Shown: positions 16,446 through 25,973 of the stretch, in pieces
How positions within the stretch are numbered: the first letter of the stretch is position 1
Layout of the letters: every line of letters begins with the position of its first letter
NCBI RefSeq assembly: GCF_025210605.1
Contig: NZ_JAOARI010000018.1
Location: forward strand, 208,537 to 272,536
DNA length: 64,000 nt
Direction of reading: 5' to 3'
Origin: Halodesulfovibrio sp.
GTDB taxonomy: Bacteria > Desulfobacterota > Desulfovibrionia > Desulfovibrionales > Desulfovibrionaceae
Program-made: the position numbers and the translations under genes
The notes under the pieces: model-generated
What the model saw: the letters and a program-made list of their open reading frames with translations, nothing else
Databases searched by the model: none
Told to the model about the DNA's origin: nothing

Positions 16446-17351
16446 TTAAAAGTCCATATGGACAGTCGAATATATTGTGCCATCCGGAAGCACATAGGCA
16501 TGCGCCATATGATCGGTGTTGTGATAAATGCCGTACTCGCCGTTTTTATCCAGTAAAATTATTCCTGCATGACCGTTTACTCTACGGTACAACATTTCAA
16601 TTGCTTCCATAGCTGCTGAAGCGGCATCACGATGAGCTAAGTATTCACATGCCTTAGAGCACATAAGAGTACGGATAACCCCTTCTCCAAAACCAGTACA
16701 TGAAGCCCCGCCAAGTTCGCTATCTGCATAGACGCCAGCACCACAAATAGGAGAATCTCCAACACGCCCCGGAAGTTTGTACGGAGTACCACCTGTAGAA
16801 GTAGAAGCTGCAATATTGCCGTCTTTATCAAGAGCAACAGCACCCACTGTTCCTTGCGGAGTAGGAGCAAATGCTTCATGGGTCGAATAACCGTCTTTGC
16901 TGCGAAGCTTCTCATAAAGCTGTAGTTCACGTTCAACAAAAAGATCACGAGGATCACATTCAGCTAAACCTTGTTCACGGGCAAAACGTTCCGCGCCTTC
17001 CCCGATGAGAAAACAAAATTCCGTCTCTAAAACTTTACGTGCAATATCTACTGGCGTCATGAAACGACGCACACCAGCAACAGCACCGAAATTGAGTTCA
17101 GTGCCATCCATAATGGATGCATCAAGTTCTATCTGACCATCCGCATTCAACACCGCACCACGTCCAGCATCAAACGTTTCGTCACATTCCAATACATTCA
17201 CGGCAGCCTGCACGGCATCAAGAGCACTCGCCCCTTGCAAAAGCAATGGATACGCTGCTTCAACTGCCCTGCGGCATCCGTCAAGGTGCGCCTGCTTGCG
17301 CGCTTCAGGAATTGTCCATGCGCCACCGTGAACAATAATTTTCGGTTCCAT
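16446..17351 (-). CDS. Isoaspartyl peptidase / type 2 L-asparaginase (Ntn hydrolase)
   Basis: A 301-aa enzyme of the plant-type asparaginase / isoaspartyl dipeptidase family. It removes isoaspartyl residues from damaged peptides and hydrolyses asparagine. N-terminal VHGGAWTIPEA, 'DAVQAAVNVLECDETFDAGRGAVLN' and the autocleavage site TPQGTVGAV (nucleophile Thr 168, exposed after self-processing into alpha and beta chains) are present, with 'GNIAASTSTGGTPYKLPGRVGDSPICGAGVYAD' completing the active site. Length fits the unprocessed precursor. Monocistronic, convergent with the sulfite reductase. Confidence 0.92.
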   Translation of the reverse strand: MEPKIIVHGGAWTIPEARKQAHLDGCRRAVEAAYPLLLQGASALDAVQAAVNVLECDETFDAGRGAVLNADGQIELDASIMDGTELNFGAVAGVRRFMTPVDIARKVLETEFCFLIGEGAERFAREQGLAECDPRDLFVERELQLYEKLRSKDGYSTHEAFAPTPQGTVGAVALDKDGNIAASTSTGGTPYKLPGRVGDSPICGAGVYADSELGGASCTGFGEGVIRTLMCSKACEYLAHRDAASAAMEAIEMLYRRVNGHAGIILLDKNGEYGIYHNTDHMAHAYVLPDGTIYSTVHMDF

Positions 17352-17468
17352 TACTTTTACCTGTTATTTTTGTAGAAGTTATGAGGCTACCTAATGTGAG
17401 CACATAGGGATGCCTCCGACGGGCAGGCATTGCGCTTGTAACCCGACTTACTTTCGTAAGCTGCCTGA

Positions 17469-17537
17469 GTCTCCGACGGGCAGGCGGGCGCTGCCCCCTG
17501 CACCCCCGCAAGGGGACACGTCCCCTTGACCCCGATT
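17469..17537 (+). repeat. C-rich intergenic repeat, copy 2
   Basis: Shares its first 40 bases with copy 1 (GTCTCCGACGGGCAGGCGGG and following). The terminal hairpin differs in sequence but keeps pairing: AAGGGGACACGTCCCCTT here versus GAGAGGGACGCCCTCTC in copies 1 and 3. Confidence 0.85.
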
Positions 17538-17754
17538 AAGGGAGAATTTTACGTTGCACAACTACACGTATGTTCTTTTTAACAGCATTGATTCATACGT
17601 TTTTTCTAAAAAACATTACGTAAAATGCAGACTACGTTATACCTATCTTCTACTCAGCCGTTTTAAATTAAACAAGATTTTCTTACGTAAAATATACTAT
17701 AAAAAATTGTACAAAGCCGAAGCTTTTATATTCCACTCACAACTGTTTCTTTTA

Positions 17755-17822
17755 AATCGCAGTCGAGAGGGCGTCCCTCTCGCGGGGGTGCAGGGGGCAG
17801 CGCCCGCCTGCCCGTCGGAGAC
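17755..17822 (-). repeat. C-rich intergenic repeat, copy 3 (inverted)
   Basis: Reverse complement of copy 1 over its whole length, including the same terminal hairpin. Forms an inverted pair with copy 2 around the AT-rich core and abuts the glgB terminator. Confidence 0.85.
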
Positions 17823-17837
17823 ACCTAGCTTTTTATA

Positions 17838-17869
17838 TAAAAAAAACGCCGCAGGCGTACCTACGGCGC
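17838..17869 (-). terminator. Terminator of glgAB
   Basis: On the minus strand a CGCCG...CGGCG stem is followed by a U-tract (A-run 17838-17846 on the plus strand). Just downstream of the glgB stop. Confidence 0.65.
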
Positions 17870-17885
17870 AGACCGAAAAAACATA

Positions 17886-19805
17886 CTACGAACCCAAATA
17901 CTTTAGGCAGATTGCACCAAGCGGGGGAAGAGTTAACTCTATGTACCCTTCACCACCAAAGTCATCTGGGCACGTTTCTATCTGTCCTATGTTGCCCACG
18001 TTGGAGCCGCCGTAATACATGCTGTCGCTATTCAAGACTTCTTCCCACATCCCGCTCTTGGGGCTGGCGACACGATAGTGATACCGCACTACTGGAGTAA
18101 AATTGAATATCCAGAACAGCGGAGTGCCCTCACCACCCGTGCGTAAAAAACTTATGACCGAGGCTCCGTAATCAGAAAAATCAATCCATTTAAAGCCCTT
18201 CCAGCTAAAATCTTCTTTGTGCATAGCTTCTTCGGTCACAAGCATCTTGTTTAGATCACGCACTAAAGCACGTATGCCGTCATGTGTTGGAAATTGGAGC
18301 AAACACCAATCCAGCTCTTTACGTGGACTCCATTCATTCCACTGCCCGAATTCGCTTCCCATGAAGATCATTTTTTTACCGGGGTGTGCCCACATGTAGG
18401 CATACAAAAGACGAAGGTTTGCTTGTTTTTGCCAAACGTCACCACTCATCTTACTTAAAATAGTACCTTTACCATGCACTACCTCGTCATGCGAAAGCGG
18501 AAGTATAAAATTTTCGCTGAAAGCATAGAGCATGGTAAAGGTGAGGCTGTTATGATTATAGCTTCGGTAAATTGGGTCAGTTGAAAAATATTCAAGGCTG
18601 TCATTCATCCAGCCCATATTCCACTTAAAAGTGAAACCCAATCCACCGGTATACAACGGACGTGAGACCCCCGGCCATGATGTCGATTCTTCAGCTATCA
18701 TAGCAACACCGGGGAACTGCTCATGTGCGACACGATTAAGCTCACGCAGAAATTCCACAGCGTCCAGATTTTCCCGCCCGCCATATTCATTCGGACACCA
18801 CTGCCCTTCACATCTCGAATAATCGAGATACAGCATGGACGCGACCGCATCTATCCGCAGACCGTCAATATGAAATTCATGCAACCAATAGAGAGCGTTG
18901 GCGAATAAAAAATTACGTACTTCGTGCCGTCCGTAATTGAAAATATATGTTCCCCAGTCGGGATGTTCACCCCGTTGCGGGTCAAGATGTTCATACAGTG
19001 CGCTGCCGTCAAAGCGTCCAAGGCACCAATCATCCTTAGGGAAATGAGCGGGAACCCAATCGAGGAACACCCCTATTCCGGCGTTATGCAGTGCATCTAC
19101 AAACCCTTTAAACTCTTCCGGTGTGCCGAAACGGGATGTTGGGGCAAAGTAGTTGCTGGTTTGATATCCCCATGACTCATCAAGCGGATGCTCTGCAACA
19201 GGAAGTAGCTCCACATGCGTAAAACCCATATCTGTTACGTAATCGATAAGAAGCTTTGCAATTTGTCCATATCGAAGAAAGCCATTTCCCTCTGGGTCAT
19301 GGTCACGGCACCAAGAGCCTAAATGGACTTCATAGATGGAAATCGGCTTATCTAACGGAGGTCCTTGCTTACGGCGAGCGTCCATCCATGCGCTATCTGT
19401 CCATGTAAAGTTATCTAAATCCCATGTGCGCGAAGCTACCCCCGGGCGCAATTCACAACAAAATGCTAAAGGATCAGCTTTATACACGTCTCGTCCATCT
19501 TTACCGACTACGCTGTATTTATAGAGCTGCCCTTTTTGGACATGCGGAACAAACGCTGCCCACACGCCGGATACACCAACAGGGTACAAAGGCAGTTCTC
19601 TAAAATGCCATTCGTTAAAATCTCCGGCAACATGCACTGACTGTGCATTTGGTGCCCATACAGCAAATCTGTACCCCTGTGCGCCATCCACTTCTACGGG
19701 ATGCGCTCCTAGGAAGCGGTACAAGTCCCAGTGTGTCCCTTTACCAAACAGGTATAAATCAAATGGTTCAAAAAACGCCGGAACACTTTTAAGCGTACCC
19801 CTCAT
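17886..19805 (-). CDS. glgB: 1,4-alpha-glucan (glycogen) branching enzyme GlgB
   Basis: A 639-aa GH13 enzyme that makes alpha-1,6 branches in glycogen. Residues about 20-120 form the CBM48 N-terminal domain (FLGAHPVEVDGAQGYRFAVWAPNAQSV). The catalytic barrel has DGLRIDAVASMLY (nucleophile Asp), MIAEESTSW (acid/base Glu) and LPLSHDEVVHGKG (third Asp). Start: two adjacent ATGs at 19808 and 19805 follow AAGGAG; the second has better spacing. It lies 19 nt after glgA in the same operon, so both act in glycogen synthesis, as expected in sulfate reducers that store polyglucose. Confidence 0.95.
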   Translation of the reverse strand: MRGTLKSVPAFFEPFDLYLFGKGTHWDLYRFLGAHPVEVDGAQGYRFAVWAPNAQSVHVAGDFNEWHFRELPLYPVGVSGVWAAFVPHVQKGQLYKYSVVGKDGRDVYKADPLAFCCELRPGVASRTWDLDNFTWTDSAWMDARRKQGPPLDKPISIYEVHLGSWCRDHDPEGNGFLRYGQIAKLLIDYVTDMGFTHVELLPVAEHPLDESWGYQTSNYFAPTSRFGTPEEFKGFVDALHNAGIGVFLDWVPAHFPKDDWCLGRFDGSALYEHLDPQRGEHPDWGTYIFNYGRHEVRNFLFANALYWLHEFHIDGLRIDAVASMLYLDYSRCEGQWCPNEYGGRENLDAVEFLRELNRVAHEQFPGVAMIAEESTSWPGVSRPLYTGGLGFTFKWNMGWMNDSLEYFSTDPIYRSYNHNSLTFTMLYAFSENFILPLSHDEVVHGKGTILSKMSGDVWQKQANLRLLYAYMWAHPGKKMIFMGSEFGQWNEWSPRKELDWCLLQFPTHDGIRALVRDLNKMLVTEEAMHKEDFSWKGFKWIDFSDYGASVISFLRTGGEGTPLFWIFNFTPVVRYHYRVASPKSGMWEEVLNSDSMYYGGSNVGNIGQIETCPDDFGGEGYIELTLPPLGAICLKYLGS

Positions 19806-19824
19806 CATGCTCTCCTTCGTGGCT

Positions 19825-21285
19825 CTACAGTTCCGAACGTAATCCCAGTTCATTATACAGTGCTGCATACTCTTTTGCAGAGCTGTCCCAAGAGAACTCC
19901 TTAGCCATCGCCCGCCCTATAATTCTACGGAACTCACGCGGGTTGTGCTCCCACACATCAATGGCATCTGTAATAGAATCAATAAACGCCCCACTATTAA
20001 TATTTTCAAAGGTAAAACCTGTGGCATGCGGGTGCGGCCAAGGCACTATAGTATCGTGTAATCCCCCCACATCGCTGGCAACAGGAATAGTACCAAAACG
20101 TAGGGCATATAATTGTGTTAAACCGCATGGCTCGTACGTGGAAGGCATAAGGAAAATGTCTGAAGCTGCTTGAATTTTATGTGCCAGTTCTTCCGTGTAG
20201 TCCACAATAGTGCACAGCTTATCAGGATACGTTTCCATATAATTTAAGAGCACGGCTTCGCGCTCCAAATTACCTTCACCAAGAATGACAAGACCGACGT
20301 CTTTTTTCATTAATTGCGGAATAATTTCTTCGAGCATGTTAACACCCTTCTGCTTCCGCAAACGCCCGATAAATCCAAGTAAAGGACGCTTTTTCAGTGA
20401 GGGAGACAGACCTAGTTCATCTATCAACGCATTTTTGCAAGTACGTTTTCCCCGAACATTATTTCCACTATATGTTTTAGGAAGATATTTGTTACACTCA
20501 GGATTCCATACGCTATAATCTGCACCGTTCAAAATACCGTGTAATCGCTCTTTGCGCCCTTTCAGAACATTATGGAGATCACAGCCGAATTGGCGCGTTA
20601 AAATTTCCTTGGAGTAGTTTGGTGATACTGTGGTTATTTTATCCGCATACGAGATGCCTGCTTTCATGAAATTGAAATCACCGTAGAATTCAACACCATC
20701 CATAGACCAAGCGGATGGCGGCAGACCACAATTTTCAAATAAGCGGGAAGCAAAACGACCTTGGAATGCCAGATTATGGATGGTGAAAACAGAGCGGGTA
20801 TCTTCCCAGAATGGGTTACTCATCCTGTTAAAATACAAATATGCAGGAGAAAGAGCAGCCTGCCAGTCGTGAGCATGAATTATTTTAGGAGCTATCGTAA
20901 ACCGCTCCATCAATTTTTGAGCAGCTCTATTAAAAAAAATAAAGCGCTCTGCATTATCAAAGAAATCACCACGATGATCACAATAATAAAAACGCCTGTC
21001 GAAATATTCACTACGGTGAATAAAATACACAGGCATTCCCTTGTAATCAGCTTGATATACATCTGCTGTTATTGGTTCCCACGGATACCCTACATGGACA
21101 TCAGACCATGCGAGGCGAATATCATACTCAGCTGTACCTATCCTTCCGTAAAACGGAGTTATCACAGCTGTTTTAATTCCTTTATTATGCAACGCCAAAG
21201 GTAACGCACCAAGAACGTCCCCAAGCCCCCCCGTTTTGGAAAACGGAAAGATTTCTGATGCGATAAATACTACATCTGCCCCCAC
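19825..21285 (-). CDS. glgA: Glycogen synthase GlgA
   Basis: A 486-aa GT5 family starch/glycogen synthase that extends alpha-1,4-glucan from (A/U)DP-glucose. The N-terminus carries the donor-binding [13 protein letters not shown] motif; '[11 protein letters not shown]', '[26 protein letters not shown]' and the C-terminal '[34 protein letters not shown]' are characteristic. The start is GTG at 21285, with GAGGAG 6 nt upstream; an upstream in-frame opening lacks an RBS. First gene of the glgAB pair. No glgC lies nearby. Confidence 0.95.
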   Translation of the reverse strand: MGADVVFIASEIFPFSKTGGLGDVLGALPLALHNKGIKTAVITPFYGRIGTAEYDIRLAWSDVHVGYPWEPITADVYQADYKGMPVYFIHRSEYFDRRFYYCDHRGDFFDNAERFIFFNRAAQKLMERFTIAPKIIHAHDWQAALSPAYLYFNRMSNPFWEDTRSVFTIHNLAFQGRFASRLFENCGLPPSAWSMDGVEFYGDFNFMKAGISYADKITTVSPNYSKEILTRQFGCDLHNVLKGRKERLHGILNGADYSVWNPECNKYLPKTYSGNNVRGKRTCKNALIDELGLSPSLKKRPLLGFIGRLRKQKGVNMLEEIIPQLMKKDVGLVILGEGNLEREAVLLNYMETYPDKLCTIVDYTEELAHKIQAASDIFLMPSTYEPCGLTQLYALRFGTIPVASDVGGLHDTIVPWPHPHATGFTFENINSGAFIDSITDAIDVWEHNPREFRRIIGRAMAKEFSWDSSAKEYAALYNELGLRSEL

Positions 21286-21399
21286 ACTGTACTCCTCGGT
21301 AGTTTGGGTATTGAAAGGTCGACATTCGCACAAATGCCGACCTCTACCGACGATAGCGTACCTGTATTTTTCAGGACATGATTTATCGATTTCAGCGTG

Positions 21400-21861
21400 C
21401 TACTTATTTAATCGTTTAAGACGGTTTGCAAAATCTGCAACAATAACATCATGGTCAAACACTATAGTGGGTAGGGATTCCAAAGGAAAGAAGCGTGCAT
21501 TTTGTGCATCATCACCAGCCATTAGAGCAGATGCATCATTTGTCACAGCACTATATGCCACACTCATTGTGTGGTGTCGCGGGTCCCTTTTAGGGTCAGA
21601 GTACACACCGATGAGTTCCGTTAGAATTACATCAAGATTCGTTTCTTCTTTTGCCTCACGAATAGCTGCGGATTCACACGTTTCACCATAGTCAATAAAA
21701 CCACCGGGTAATGCCCACCCATGCGGCTCATTAGCGCGCTCGATAAGTACTACTCCTTTTGTCGGATCATAAATAACTATATCAACAGTGGGTGCAGGAT
21801 TCCGGTACATAGTTACCGGCTGTGAACAATGGGGACACGGTATATCATGCGTTATACTCAT
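21400..21861 (-). CDS. Nudix hydrolase with N-terminal zinc ribbon-like segment
   Basis: A 153-aa Nudix protein that probably hydrolyses a nucleoside diphosphate derivative. The Nudix box is complete: GGFIDYGETCESAAIREAKE followed by ETNLD. The N-terminus has CPHC, half of a possible zinc ribbon as in NADH-pyrophosphatase-type or ADP-ribose Nudix proteins. The start at 21861 follows AAGGAG. Substrate is not predictable. It stands alone between glgA and the Sua5-like gene. Confidence 0.85.
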   Translation of the reverse strand: MSITHDIPCPHCSQPVTMYRNPAPTVDIVIYDPTKGVVLIERANEPHGWALPGGFIDYGETCESAAIREAKEETNLDVILTELIGVYSDPKRDPRHHTMSVAYSAVTNDASALMAGDDAQNARFFPLESLPTIVFDHDVIVADFANRLKRLNK

Positions 21862-22221
21862 GAGTTTTTCTCCTTTCTTACATGCCATTAATTACTGTAT
21901 AATTTTGTATGCATAAAAAAGACAGTGCAATAGAAAAAGCACCTCTCTGACCACTTGAGAGGTGCTTTTTAAAAAAAGAAGGATATGAATATCTTTGCAC
22001 AAAGGATGCCACTTTTTCCCAGCTATCATTAGAATCGTCGCAGACTACGGCATCCGTGGCATCACTGTTTTTAGCAAAAAAAATCACATCCTATATTCTG
22101 TCAAAAGATTTGAACCTATTCAAAAAACACCCGATAGCAGTACAAAAAACTTTTTACTCACGGCATACCATGCGCCGAATGAGCCTCATGAGCCTTTTGA
22201 GTTTGCCATAAGTTTTTTCAC
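21862..22221. other. Gap with a strong symmetric hairpin
   Basis: A 14-bp perfect stem AAAAAGCACCTCTC (21934-21947) / GAGAGGTGCTTTTT (21957-21970) could terminate minus-strand transcription arriving from the Sua5-like gene 250 nt away, leaving a long 3' region or a small RNA in between. The open frames seen here have no RBS or family resemblance. Confidence 0.5.
21931..21972. terminator. Symmetric terminator hairpin
   Basis: 14-bp perfect stem with flanking A and T runs; functional in either direction by structure, most likely for minus-strand transcripts. Confidence 0.75.
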
Positions 22222-22860
22222 CTAAACACCAGCAACTCGTGGAACAACGGCAAGTCCTGATGTACGTAAGTCTATTTCAGAAACAGCACCATTACGTACT
22301 ATGCTGACTGCACGCGGCCCTACAATTTCAATCAGTGTAGAAGGCATGCCACCAGCCGGAACAGGCTCCATATCAACCACACCGGAAACATTCTGTGTAA
22401 GCTCAGGGTCAATGCTGGAAACGGCAGTCACAGCAGGGCGTCCACTTAAATTTGCACTTGTGGAAACCAACGGGACTCCTGCTTCTAAACACAACTGCTG
22501 TGCCACAGGATGCGGAGTGACACGCACAGCAACCCTGCCTGTTTCACCAGTAAGTACAGATGGAATTCTATCGGAAGCTGTAATTAAAATAGACAAAGAC
22601 CCCGGCCAGAAGCGATTTGCCAGCGCGGTTACTATATCAGAAGAGATATCTGTCACCAGCGGCAACTGCTCCATGCTGCCAATAAGAACAGGCAGCGGCA
22701 TAACGCCGGAACGCTTTTTTGCTTTATATACTGATTCTACTGCAAGTGGGTCGAGAGCATTACACCCTACTGCATAAAAAGTTTCTGTTGGGTAGCAGAT
22801 AACTTGCCCTTCTTTAAGGGCTGCCACTGCTTCGGAAATGCTAAATGTTGGTACGGTCAT
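22222..22860 (-). CDS. L-threonylcarbamoyladenylate synthase (Sua5/YwlC/YrdC family)
   Basis: A 212-aa enzyme that makes threonylcarbamoyl-AMP, the first step of t6A37 tRNA modification. Family signature: 'GQVICYPTETFYAVGCNALDP' (KxT-type nucleotide site), 'VYKAKKRSGVMPLPVLIG', 'VAVRVTPHPVAQQLCLEAGVPLVSTSANLSGRPA'. The start at 22860 follows GAGG; an upstream frame extension lacks an RBS. The length matches the YrdC/TsaC form, without the Sua5 C-terminal domain. Divergent from rlmH, another RNA modification gene. Confidence 0.9.
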   Translation of the reverse strand: MTVPTFSISEAVAALKEGQVICYPTETFYAVGCNALDPLAVESVYKAKKRSGVMPLPVLIGSMEQLPLVTDISSDIVTALANRFWPGSLSILITASDRIPSVLTGETGRVAVRVTPHPVAQQLCLEAGVPLVSTSANLSGRPAVTAVSSIDPELTQNVSGVVDMEPVPAGGMPSTLIEIVGPRAVSIVRNGAVSEIDLRTSGLAVVPRVAGV

Positions 22861-22966
22861 AAATCTACCTCTATCCTTTTCATTGAGAAACTGCCCATTA
22901 CACGATACACAGGCAGCCAATACGGATCCAATAACCCGAATATATCTCCAATGATGGAGTAGCTAC

Positions 22967-23446
22967 ATGATTCAACTTAAAATTATTGCCGTCGGCAAAA
23001 TTAAAGAACGCTTCTGGGCAGATGCGGCAGAACACTACATTACCCGCCTGAAGCGCAGTTATAAATTTCAAGAGATCACCGTTAAAGACGGCAACGCTAA
23101 AATGAAGCCGCTTGAACGAAATATCGATGAAGGCAAACGTATTCTCGCTGCCCTTGCCCCTACAGATATACCTATCTGCATGGATGAGCACGGAAAAACA
23201 TACACCTCCGTAAAATTTTCTGAAATGCTCGACCGAATCGGCATGGACAACAACCGGACACCTACCCTAATAATTGGTGGTGCATACGGTCTTTCGCAAG
23301 ACGTATTAAAAAAGTGCCAGTACAAAATCAGTTTGTCACCTATGACATTCACGCACGAAATGGCACGCGTTGTTCTGTATGAACAACTCTACCGCGCTGA
23401 TGCTATCCTTCGTGGTAGCCCATATCATCATATTGCCGTCAAATAA
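22967..23446 (+). CDS. rlmH: 23S rRNA (pseudouridine1915-N3)-methyltransferase RlmH
   Basis: A 159-aa SPOUT methyltransferase acting on pseudouridine 1915 of helix 69 in 70S ribosomes. Typical sequence: MIQLKIIAVGKIKERFW at the start, 'LIIGGAYGLSQDVL' at the SAM knot, and 'TFTHEMARVVLYEQLYRADAILRGSPYHH' at the C-terminus. The length is the family standard. A small orphan gene follows 78 nt later. Confidence 0.96.
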   Translation: MIQLKIIAVGKIKERFWADAAEHYITRLKRSYKFQEITVKDGNAKMKPLERNIDEGKRILAALAPTDIPICMDEHGKTYTSVKFSEMLDRIGMDNNRTPTLIIGGAYGLSQDVLKKCQYKISLSPMTFTHEMARVVLYEQLYRADAILRGSPYHHIAVK

Positions 23447-23524
23447 TGATAATTGCCCGACTCTAACGCGCTGCATCCTGCAAAATATACAGAGACTCAG
23501 CACAGACTTAAGCAAGGAGAACCT

Positions 23525-23740
23525 ATGGCTGCCCTACACTTACAATATCTTAAAGAACTTGAAGAATACATGAGCTCAGGACGCATGCAGGAAGACTTTG
23601 AATGCTCTCCTGAAGAACGCCGTTTTGAAATGCTCGAATTTCTCGAAACGCTCATGGATGTTGCTGAAATCGCAGATGACACTGCAACAAAACTCATTTT
23701 TAAAAATTCCCAGCTTGGTGCGCTTACTGGCGTAAAATAA
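23525..23740 (+). CDS. Small conserved-type hypothetical protein
   Basis: A 71-aa acidic, helical protein with a good RBS (AAGGAG, 5 nt before ATG). The sequence begins MAALHLQYLKELEEYMSSGR and has a Glu-rich centre. It has no recognised domain. It lies downstream of rlmH on the same strand, ended by its own terminator, so it is likely expressed. Confidence 0.65.
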   Translation: MAALHLQYLKELEEYMSSGRMQEDFECSPEERRFEMLEFLETLMDVAEIADDTATKLIFKNSQLGALTGVK

Positions 23741-23784
23741 GTTATAGCAAAGCATCCAAGCTTTTTGCTGCAAGCGTTCATCAA

Positions 23785-23824
23785 GAAAAAAGGCTGTCCC
23801 GCATTCACAGGACAGCCTTTTTTT
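23785..23824 (+). terminator. Terminator after the small orphan gene
   Basis: Stem AAAAAGGCTGTCC (23787-23799) / GGACAGCCTTTTT (23810-23822), then further T. It could also serve rsmG on the minus strand. Confidence 0.9.
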
Positions 23825-23884
23825 CATCTCAACTAGCTCGATAGTATCGTCGGTACGATACACACCTCGAATACATCTGTAAGA

Positions 23885-24529
23885 CTACGCTTTTATCAGC
23901 GACCAGAAGTATCTGGTATCCTTACCGACGCTATACGAAATTTCTTTTTCTACGCTCCATCCTTCTGTAAGATCTTGCGGCACAGGCTCAAGGGCAAGAA
24001 CAACAATTCTACCCTGCGATTTAATATTCGGACCAACAAGATCAAGAAGCTTTTTCCACGGCATAAACGCACGGCTCAGCATAAGATCAGCAGGGTCATG
24101 CCTTGCCATAAATTCTTCTACACGCCCTTTGTAGACCGTGGTATTCGGAATACGTAAACGCTTAACGGTCTGCTCCATAAACATTGCTCGTTTTTCACGC
24201 ACGTCTACAAGATGGTATTCTCCTTCCTGCCAAAGAGCACGAAGAGGTATACCGGGAAGCCCTGCACCTGCGCCGAAATCCCATGTAATCGGAGCATCCG
24301 GAAGTGGCAAAGAGCGCAAAAACTGGTTAAGATGCAAGCTATCGATAATAAGAATAGTCAGGATGTCCTTCCATGAATATGGACCAACAAGGTTCATTAC
24401 CTTGTTCCATTTTAAAACGAGGGTCAGATATCCTGTTAGCGCTTCAAGCTCTGATTCTGAAGGAGTAAAGCCTTCTCGCTTTAACAGCGCAGCCACGTCA
24501 GTAACTGTTGGAGAGTCGTTCTTTTTCAC
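23885..24529 (-). CDS. rsmG: 16S rRNA (guanine527-N7)-methyltransferase RsmG
   Basis: A 214-aa SAM-dependent methyltransferase of the GidB/RsmG family. Motif I is 'WDFGAGAGLPGIPLRALW', followed by 'YHLVDVREKRAMFMEQTVKRL' and 'LMLSRAFMPWKKLLDLV'. The start is taken as GTG at 24529, with AAGGA 8 nt upstream; an in-frame ATG at 24568 would add 13 aa but has no RBS. It is not next to mnmG or parAB here, unlike many genomes. Confidence 0.9.
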   Translation of the reverse strand: MKKNDSPTVTDVAALLKREGFTPSESELEALTGYLTLVLKWNKVMNLVGPYSWKDILTILIIDSLHLNQFLRSLPLPDAPITWDFGAGAGLPGIPLRALWQEGEYHLVDVREKRAMFMEQTVKRLRIPNTTVYKGRVEEFMARHDPADLMLSRAFMPWKKLLDLVGPNIKSQGRIVVLALEPVPQDLTEGWSVEKEISYSVGKDTRYFWSLIKA

Positions 24530-24717
24530 TGAGTCTATCCTTATGTATATAGAAGCATCGGCTGCCATATTCTATGCATGCCGTTACCTTTTGCTAAGTC
24601 TTAATCGGGTTAGGTGGTACTGCACCTCGCCCCCTCTTGCAAGTGAAACAGAGATAGCCTATTAGGCTCTACCAAGCGACGTAGTAAAATTGAATCATAT
24701 TACAATGTGAGCATATC

Positions 24718-25674
24718 ATGACAATAAACACCGATATAGCGGTTCTCTTTCCGGGACAAGGCTCTCAGGAGCCGAACATGGGACGTGATGTTGCAGAAGC
24801 AAACGCAGACATCATGGCACTATGGAAAAAAGCTGAAAAAATTAGTGGCATCGATCTTCGCGGAATTTACTGGGATGGCGACGAAGCTGCCATGGCAGAT
24901 ACCCGCAACTTGCAGCCAGCACTTACACTTGTAAACCTTGGCTTGTGGATTGAAGCTTCAGGCTCCTTGCGCCCTTCCTGCATGGCTGGTCACTCCTTGG
25001 GTGAATTCAGTGCACTTGCAGCATCAGAGGCGCTTTCTGTTGAAGCTGTTCTTGAAGCAGTTTCCTTGCGTGGTCGCCTTATGGCTGACGCAGACCCGAA
25101 CGGTAACGGTGCTATGGCTGCGGCCATGAAAATGAAACTTGATGCAGTGAAAGCTGTTGTTGCTGATGTTGCTGAGTCTACAGGGGAAATGATTCGCATC
25201 GCCAACTACAACACACCGGGCCAGTTTGTTCTTTCCGGCACTAAGACAGCTATCGCTGAAGCTGGTGTTAAAATCAAAGAACAAAAAGGTCGCGCAATTC
25301 CATTAAAAGTTTCCGGCGCATTCCACAGTCCTCTTATGGCTGACGCAGCTAAAGAGCTTTCCGGCTACTTTGCCAAACTTTCCTGGAACAACCCTAAGTA
25401 CCCTATTTACTGCAACGTGACAGGCGAACCTGCTGGCACAGCAGCAGACCTTAAAGAAATCATGCCGAAACAGATGACATCATCCGTTTTCTGGATCGAC
25501 ACTATCACCAACCAGTACAACGCTGGTGTTCGTCAATTTGTAGAAGTAGGTCCGAAAGGCGTTCTCTCCAAAATGCTCGGACAAATTTTAAAACCAGTTG
25601 CAGACTCCTCCGAATGGGAAAGCCTGAATCTGGGCAACCTTGAAGCTGTTGAAGCGTTTAAGACTGCAAAATAA
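24718..25674 (+). CDS. fabD: Malonyl-CoA:ACP transacylase FabD
   Basis: A 318-aa enzyme that loads malonate onto acyl carrier protein for fatty acid synthesis. FPGQGSQ near the N-terminus, the nucleophile elbow AGHSLGEFSAL (Ser about 92), the Arg at SLRGRLM, and the His in GAFHSPLM complete the catalytic set. Family length is normal. It stands apart from other fab genes, with its own terminator. Confidence 0.94.
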   Translation: MTINTDIAVLFPGQGSQEPNMGRDVAEANADIMALWKKAEKISGIDLRGIYWDGDEAAMADTRNLQPALTLVNLGLWIEASGSLRPSCMAGHSLGEFSALAASEALSVEAVLEAVSLRGRLMADADPNGNGAMAAAMKMKLDAVKAVVADVAESTGEMIRIANYNTPGQFVLSGTKTAIAEAGVKIKEQKGRAIPLKVSGAFHSPLMADAAKELSGYFAKLSWNNPKYPIYCNVTGEPAGTAADLKEIMPKQMTSSVFWIDTITNQYNAGVRQFVEVGPKGVLSKMLGQILKPVADSSEWESLNLGNLEAVEAFKTAK

Positions 25675-25677
25675 CAT

Positions 25678-25718
25678 ACATCCGGCAGTGCAGAAAATAC
25701 TGTGCTGCCGGATTTCTT
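25678..25718 (+). terminator. Terminator after fabD
   Basis: TCCGGCAG (25681-25688) pairs with CTGCCGGA (25705-25712) within a longer interrupted stem, followed by TTTCTTC. Confidence 0.8.
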
Positions 25719-25973
25719 CATAAAGCACGTCTTTTCAGGCGTTAAAAAGTTTGCTAAAAAAATAAGTTCCCTTCTGAACGACAGTTCTCTTACACTGTAG
25801 TTTCAAGCTGTTACACTACAGCCACTAAGGTAACTTTTCCGCGTTGCGGGATATTGTAAAATTTAACAAGCGCCTTTCTCATTTGGAAAGTCGCTGAACA
25901 GTATCGCTAGACCAGTTGAAGTGCACACTTCAGCTTACTTGATATACTCAACTTTATACGTGAATGGAAAGAC

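Larger units (their letters stand above)
17352..17837. other. Gap bounded by inverted C-rich repeats around an AT-rich core
   Basis: No credible gene. A short repeat fragment (CTCCGACGGGCAGGC, 17414-17428), repeat copy 2 (17469-17537), an AT-rich core of about 215 bp, and copy 3 in the opposite orientation (17755-17822). The core contains ACGTAAAAT twice but no recognisable coding signal. Confidence 0.5.

Noticed and set aside
17554..18015. Plus-strand open frame of 153 codons
   Set aside because: It crosses the AT-rich core, a repeat copy and the end of glgB on the opposite strand; low-quality composition.
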